Part shown: one piece after another, positions 61,181-64,000 of the stretch
How the letters are laid out: every line of letters begins with the position of its first letter
How positions within the stretch are numbered: the first letter of the stretch is position 1
From: Rothia gullae
GTDB lineage: Bacteria > Actinomycetota > Actinomycetes > Actinomycetales > Micrococcaceae
NCBI RefSeq assembly: GCF_024294905.1
Contig: NZ_JANCOC010000007.1
Coordinates: 1-64,000 of the forward strand
Reading direction: 5' to 3'
Length of the DNA: 64,000 bases
Position numbers and translations under genes: made by a program
Notes under the pieces: generated by a model
The model's input: the letters and a program-made list of their open reading frames with translations, nothing else
Told to the model about the DNA's origin: nothing
Database searches by the model: none

Positions 61181-61984
61181 TTAGGCAGAAGCGGACGGAT
61201 CAACCGTCACAGAAATACTGTCAGGTAGCAACGGAGAATCTGCCCGATTCGCCATCGCAATTCGCAAGTTATTGAAGCGGTAAATAGTCAGCAACGATAA
61301 ACCGACCTCACTCAACCAGACCAAGCCCAAGACAACAAGTATCAGCAGAGGGTCAAGCCCCATCGAAACTCCAGCCCAGTCGAGCATCAGCAGCAGGAAC
61401 GTAATCGGTGAAAGCACCAGCCCCATCGCAACATACCCAATCAGGGAACAGACAGCCCAAACGCTATACACGGAGGCGTCCGTCGAATCATTCGGAGGGC
61501 GCATCAGCGGCCACATCTGAACCACCAGGTAAAGCGCCGCCACAAAACCAAAGCAAATCGCCAACGGCTGCGTGTACTGGGAGATAATGAGGCCTTCAAC
61601 CAGGGTCAAAATACTCAAAATAACGGCGCGGACTAGGAGGTTCTTCTTGAGCTTCTGCTTGCGCTCCTTCACCTCATCAGCGGTGTAAGTACGCAGAAAA
61701 GCGGGCAACTGACCCTGCCCCGGGAACGGCGGTAGAGGACCCGTCGGATGCGTACGCACCGCAATCGGCGGGTTCATACCATCCTGAATAATGACGGTAG
61801 AAGTCGCCGAAATAACCGGATCCGAACCAGTCACCACCGGCGGCACGTTCAGCGGAACGGACACCTCCGGCGTGGCAGGAGTCGCGTGGCGGATAGGCGC
61901 CTGATAGCGAGTCTGCACACTGATATCTTCATCCGGGTGTTCTGCGGATGAAGCAGCATCTGTGTTCAGATGTGTAGCGCCCAT
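61181..61984 (-). CDS. Multi-pass membrane protein with Pro/Thr-rich N-terminus
   Basis: 267 residues. The first 110 residues are hydrophilic, Pro/Thr/Ala-rich; then a basic loop (EVKERKQKLKKNLLV), and five hydrophobic segments (VILSILTLVEGLIISQY; LAICFGFVAALYLVVQM and more). GGAGGTCAC precedes ATG 61984. No family recognised. Downstream there is a GC-rich hairpin GGCGCGGC/GCCGCGCC (61146-61169) without a T run. Confidence 0.7.
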   Translation of the reverse strand: MGATHLNTDAASSAEHPDEDISVQTRYQAPIRHATPATPEVSVPLNVPPVVTGSDPVISATSTVIIQDGMNPPIAVRTHPTGPLPPFPGQGQLPAFLRTYTADEVKERKQKLKKNLLVRAVILSILTLVEGLIISQYTQPLAICFGFVAALYLVVQMWPLMRPPNDSTDASVYSVWAVCSLIGYVAMGLVLSPITFLLLMLDWAGVSMGLDPLLILVVLGLVWLSEVGLSLLTIYRFNNLRIAMANRADSPLLPDSISVTVDPSASA

Positions 61985-62175
61985 GGGTGACCTCCTGGCA
62001 GGTGCTGGTCGTGTTTCTGTCTCTACCGTATCACGCGTACTTTAAGGGAATCTGAGCAGTGGCTGGGCATCACTGAGAGCGTGTCACACCGCCAATTATC
62101 GCCCGTCACCCCCCTGTCAGGCATCACCCGACAGAGGCGCGGATGCGCAGGGATTCGCCCGACCGTCGGTGCGCG

Positions 62176-62922
62176 TTAGCTCTGCTCCGCAGCACGCGAA
62201 GCCTCAGTGTTCAACTCCTCAGTGTTCAACTCCTCAGCATTCGGTGCCTCGGTATTCGGCTCTGCTGGATTCGGTTCCTCTGCCTTCTGATCTTCAGCCT
62301 TCTGATCTTCAGCGCCCTGTTGCTCCGGTTGTTGCTTCTGCCGCGTCAAACGCAAGCTCCTACGAACCGCCAAACTATAAAACAGCGAAAACAGAACCTC
62401 CAACGCGAACGACGCCATGACCGTCAGCAAGCTCACCGTATAGAACACGCCCACACGATCCAGCAGCGTCTGCGGACCCTGCACCGTCACAAGCGCATAG
62501 GCAAAGAATGCCGTCATAATCGCCGCCGCGACCCCGGATGCCACATTCGCCAGCAACACCAGCTTCACCGAACGGTTCGCCCGGTAAATCATAGCAAGCC
62601 ACATATGCATCACCAGGTAGACCAGCGGCACCGCACCAATCGGGAAAAGCGTGACGCGGATAAAGTAATAAACAGTAATCAGCGAGGGTACGACCAGCAG
62701 CAACACACGCACCAGGTACAGGTTCTTAGCCGGTAGCGGGTAATCACTGGAGACATTCCAGAACTCGTCAGCCTGCTGCTCCAGCTCATCCATCGCTTGC
62801 TGCTGCATAAGCTGCGCCTGCGACATATACTCCTGCGGCACAAGATCCGAGGAGCCCGCCACCGGCGCAAGCTCAGCGGCAGAAACCGATTCACCCCGCC
62901 GCATACGAGCGGAATCAGCCAT
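62176..62922 (-). CDS. Membrane protein with Glu-rich repetitive C-terminus
   Basis: About 248 residues from ATG 62922 (MADSARM). Four hydrophobic segments between about 70 and 195 (YLVRVLLLVVPSLITVYYFI; VPLVYLVMHMWLAMIYRA; VSLLTVMASFALEVLFSLF), then a hydrophilic tail with short repeats (EDQKA twice, E-x-PN and EELNT twice). It begins one base after the asparaginase stop with GAGGG upstream, so it is coupled to that gene. Confidence 0.75.
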   Translation of the reverse strand: MADSARMRRGESVSAAELAPVAGSSDLVPQEYMSQAQLMQQQAMDELEQQADEFWNVSSDYPLPAKNLYLVRVLLLVVPSLITVYYFIRVTLFPIGAVPLVYLVMHMWLAMIYRANRSVKLVLLANVASGVAAAIMTAFFAYALVTVQGPQTLLDRVGVFYTVSLLTVMASFALEVLFSLFYSLAVRRSLRLTRQKQQPEQQGAEDQKAEDQKAEEPNPAEPNTEAPNAEELNTEELNTEASRAAEQS

Positions 62923-62923
62923 C

Positions 62924-63433
62924 TTAGCCCTCAAAAATGCCGCGAGAACGGTCCTTACGCACGCTCTCAGCCGGGAAAATACGACCGCTCATGCTGATGT
63001 ACACGCCCGGCTCCAGCAGGTTCAGGGCGGCAATAGCGGCACCCAGGTTGAAACCGGCATCCGAACGAGCCATCACGGCGGGCTGCATCGCACCGGTCAG
63101 CACCACAACCTTATCGCCCAGGTCGGCGTGCTCCACCAGGTAGCGGGCAGTCTCCGGCATGGTGTCGGTACCGTGAGTGATGAGCACCTGGTCGTTAGTG
63201 ACAGCGTTCAGCGCCTCGGTCAGCTCGGCACGATCCTCATCGGTCATGTCCAGGCTGTCCTTGCCAATCAGCGGGCGAATATCAAAACGGATATCGGTAA
63301 TCACGCGGTCCAGCAGGTCCTTAGCGGCAGGCTCACCAATATCCATGGTGCCCGCCACCGAATAGAACTTATCGATTGTGCCGCCAGTGGCAAGAATCGT
63401 TATCTCTTCAGGGTTCTTAATGGTGACGCTCAC
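62924..63433 (-). CDS. Single-domain asparaginase-family protein
   Basis: About 169 residues, half the size of classic L-asparaginases. It holds the N-terminal catalytic domain: TGGTIDKFYS, the second Thr motif VLITHGTDTMPETARYL and the Lys motif VVVLTGAMQP are intact; the C-terminal domain is missing. Such short forms exist widely and may act as a different amidohydrolase. GTG 63433 has AGGA 5 nt upstream; ATG 63445 is the other candidate. Coupled to the membrane protein downstream. Confidence 0.82.
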   Translation of the reverse strand: MSVTIKNPEEITILATGGTIDKFYSVAGTMDIGEPAAKDLLDRVITDIRFDIRPLIGKDSLDMTDEDRAELTEALNAVTNDQVLITHGTDTMPETARYLVEHADLGDKVVVLTGAMQPAVMARSDAGFNLGAAIAALNLLEPGVYISMSGRIFPAESVRKDRSRGIFEG

Positions 63434-63558
63434 GGGTTTCCTCATCTTTTCGGGTCAACGTACATAAATCAAAAACTACCAGGCCAACCCGGCAGGACAC
63501 GCCCCACCACACGGAATTAACACGGGGGGTAAAACCCCGTACACGAGGGTGAAGACGC

Positions 63559-63596
63559 AAAAACCCGCCGACCCCCGCAAAGCGGGAGGCGACGGG
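63559..63596 (-). terminator. Terminator of tRNA-Lys
   Basis: CCCG...CCCGC / GCGGG...CGGG pairs with wobbles (63564-63596) with TTTTT following on the minus strand. Confidence 0.72.
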
Positions 63597-63604
63597 TCGG
63601 CTAG

Positions 63605-63677
63605 TGCGCCCTGTGGGGCTCGAACCCACGACCTGCGGATTAAAAGTCCGTAGCTCTACCGACTGAGCTAAAGGCGC
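63605..63677 (-). tRNA. tRNA-Lys(TTT)
   Basis: On the minus strand: acceptor GCGCCTT/AGGGCGC, D arm GCTC/GAGC, anticodon stem ACGGA/TCCGC, loop CTTTTAA (anticodon TTT), T arm GTGGG TTCGAGC CCCAC, discriminator A. CCA not encoded. Confidence 0.96.
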
Positions 63678-63764
63678 TCCTATCCACACAAAGCTGAAAG
63701 TGTGCAGATAAAAATACTATACACTACTGACCCCCAGCTAATGAACGGTACACTGGGAAATCCT

Positions 63765-64000
63765 ATGTCTACACCCGCATCATCAACCGGCGCCTCCGGG
63801 CGCACCCGACACCGCACCCACCACCGCCCCGTCCTCTACTCCGCCGAGAAATTTGAACGCCACGAAGGCGGTCTGGACCCCGCCGCACGCGAAGAGGCGG
63901 CACACGCCTCCGCACGAATCCTGCTGATGCGCGGACGCGGCACCGACAAACAGATGACCGAACGGCTCGTCAGCTTCACCGACGACTACGGCATTGAGAC
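63765..64000 (+). CDS. Start of an unidentified gene, cut by the window end
   Basis: ATG at 63765 opens a frame continuing past 64000 (about 78 codons seen). The product starts MSTPASSTGASGRTRHRTHH and is Arg/His/Ala-rich, then RPVLYSAEKFERHEGGLDPA and ILLMRGRGTDKQMTERLVSF. It looks like a small actinobacterial soluble protein family I have seen next to tRNA genes, but I cannot name it. No good RBS is visible (GAAATCCT). Confidence 0.7.
   Translation, partial: MSTPASSTGASGRTRHRTHHRPVLYSAEKFERHEGGLDPAAREEAAHASARILLMRGRGTDKQMTERLVSFTDDYGIE

Noticed and set aside
63417..63689. 90-codon minus-strand frame across tRNA-Lys
   Set aside because: It runs through the tRNA gene and its terminator.

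Overview
The window looks like a chromosomal segment of a high-GC Gram-positive bacterium of the Micrococcaceae, most likely an oral Rothia (R. mucilaginosa-like). This is inferred from several things: a stand-alone groEL with a Gly-Met tail, the actinobacterial DUF3263/LytR_C pair, an RlmC-type methyltransferase, moderately GC-rich coding sequence and strikingly AT-rich intergenic islands. No 16S rRNA gene is present to confirm it. I see no insertion sequence, prophage, integrase, CRISPR array or rRNA operon; this is core and accessory chromosome with five tRNA genes.

Layout. 1-8.3 kb: a homopolymeric G/C start, rlmC, groEL, LytR_C and DUF3263 proteins, ung, and a ThrE-type exporter. Between rlmC and groEL lies a 90-bp tandem duplication whose two copies each fold into the same pair of hairpins despite different arm sequences. 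8.3-14.7 kb: a fructose phosphotransferase operon (fruR-fruK-fruA-ptsI-ptsH, minus strand). 14.9-20.4 kb: a VanZ-like protein, a double-domain histidine phosphatase, an ABC/FtsX exporter pair and a HAD hydrolase. 20.4-23.3 kb: the methionine importer metQ-metN-metI. 23.5-33 kb: an acyl-CoA ligase, a sugar acetyltransferase with an overlapping 49-residue membrane protein, the three subunits of a branched-chain-type 2-oxoacid dehydrogenase and a HisC-like aminotransferase. 33-36 kb: two genes resembling a type VII-like secreted pair (a Ser-hydrolase domain protein and a WXG-like helical protein). 36-47 kb: purB, two EamA transporters, a spermidine-synthase-like protein, a DsbA lipoprotein, a CitE-like lyase, a quinone oxidoreductase and housekeeping hypotheticals. 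47-52 kb: a tandem pair of DUF4190 proteins, two tRNA-Ser genes on either side of them, a candidate 30-residue membrane peptide, SixA-like phosphatase, a winged-helix regulator, upp and a third tRNA-Ser. 52-56 kb: a TetR regulator, a YhgE/Pip-like membrane protein with long heptad repeats and an ABC-type ATPase whose nucleotide-binding motifs are eroded. 56-64 kb: tadA, a RecQ helicase with a phosphoribosyltransferase-like tail, DedA, several small membrane proteins, a single-domain asparaginase, tRNA-Lys and a gene cut by the window end.

How the parts work together. The fru operon imports and phosphorylates fructose and feeds glycolysis as fructose 1,6-bisphosphate, with the general PTS proteins EI and HPr encoded in the same run. 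MetQNI imports methionine. The E1alpha/E1beta/E2 genes and the upstream aminotransferase suggest amino-acid carbon skeleton breakdown feeding acyl-CoA synthesis.

The items most worth following up are the paired-hairpin duplication (1421-1600), the nucleotide-binding-deficient ABC protein with its YhgE partner (52.6-56 kb), the type VII-like hydrolase pair (33.1-36.1 kb), the 30-residue peptide unit (48.48-48.64 kb) and the recurrent short tandem duplications at gene ends that include stop codons. All coordinates and motifs were read by eye; no search or folding program was run.
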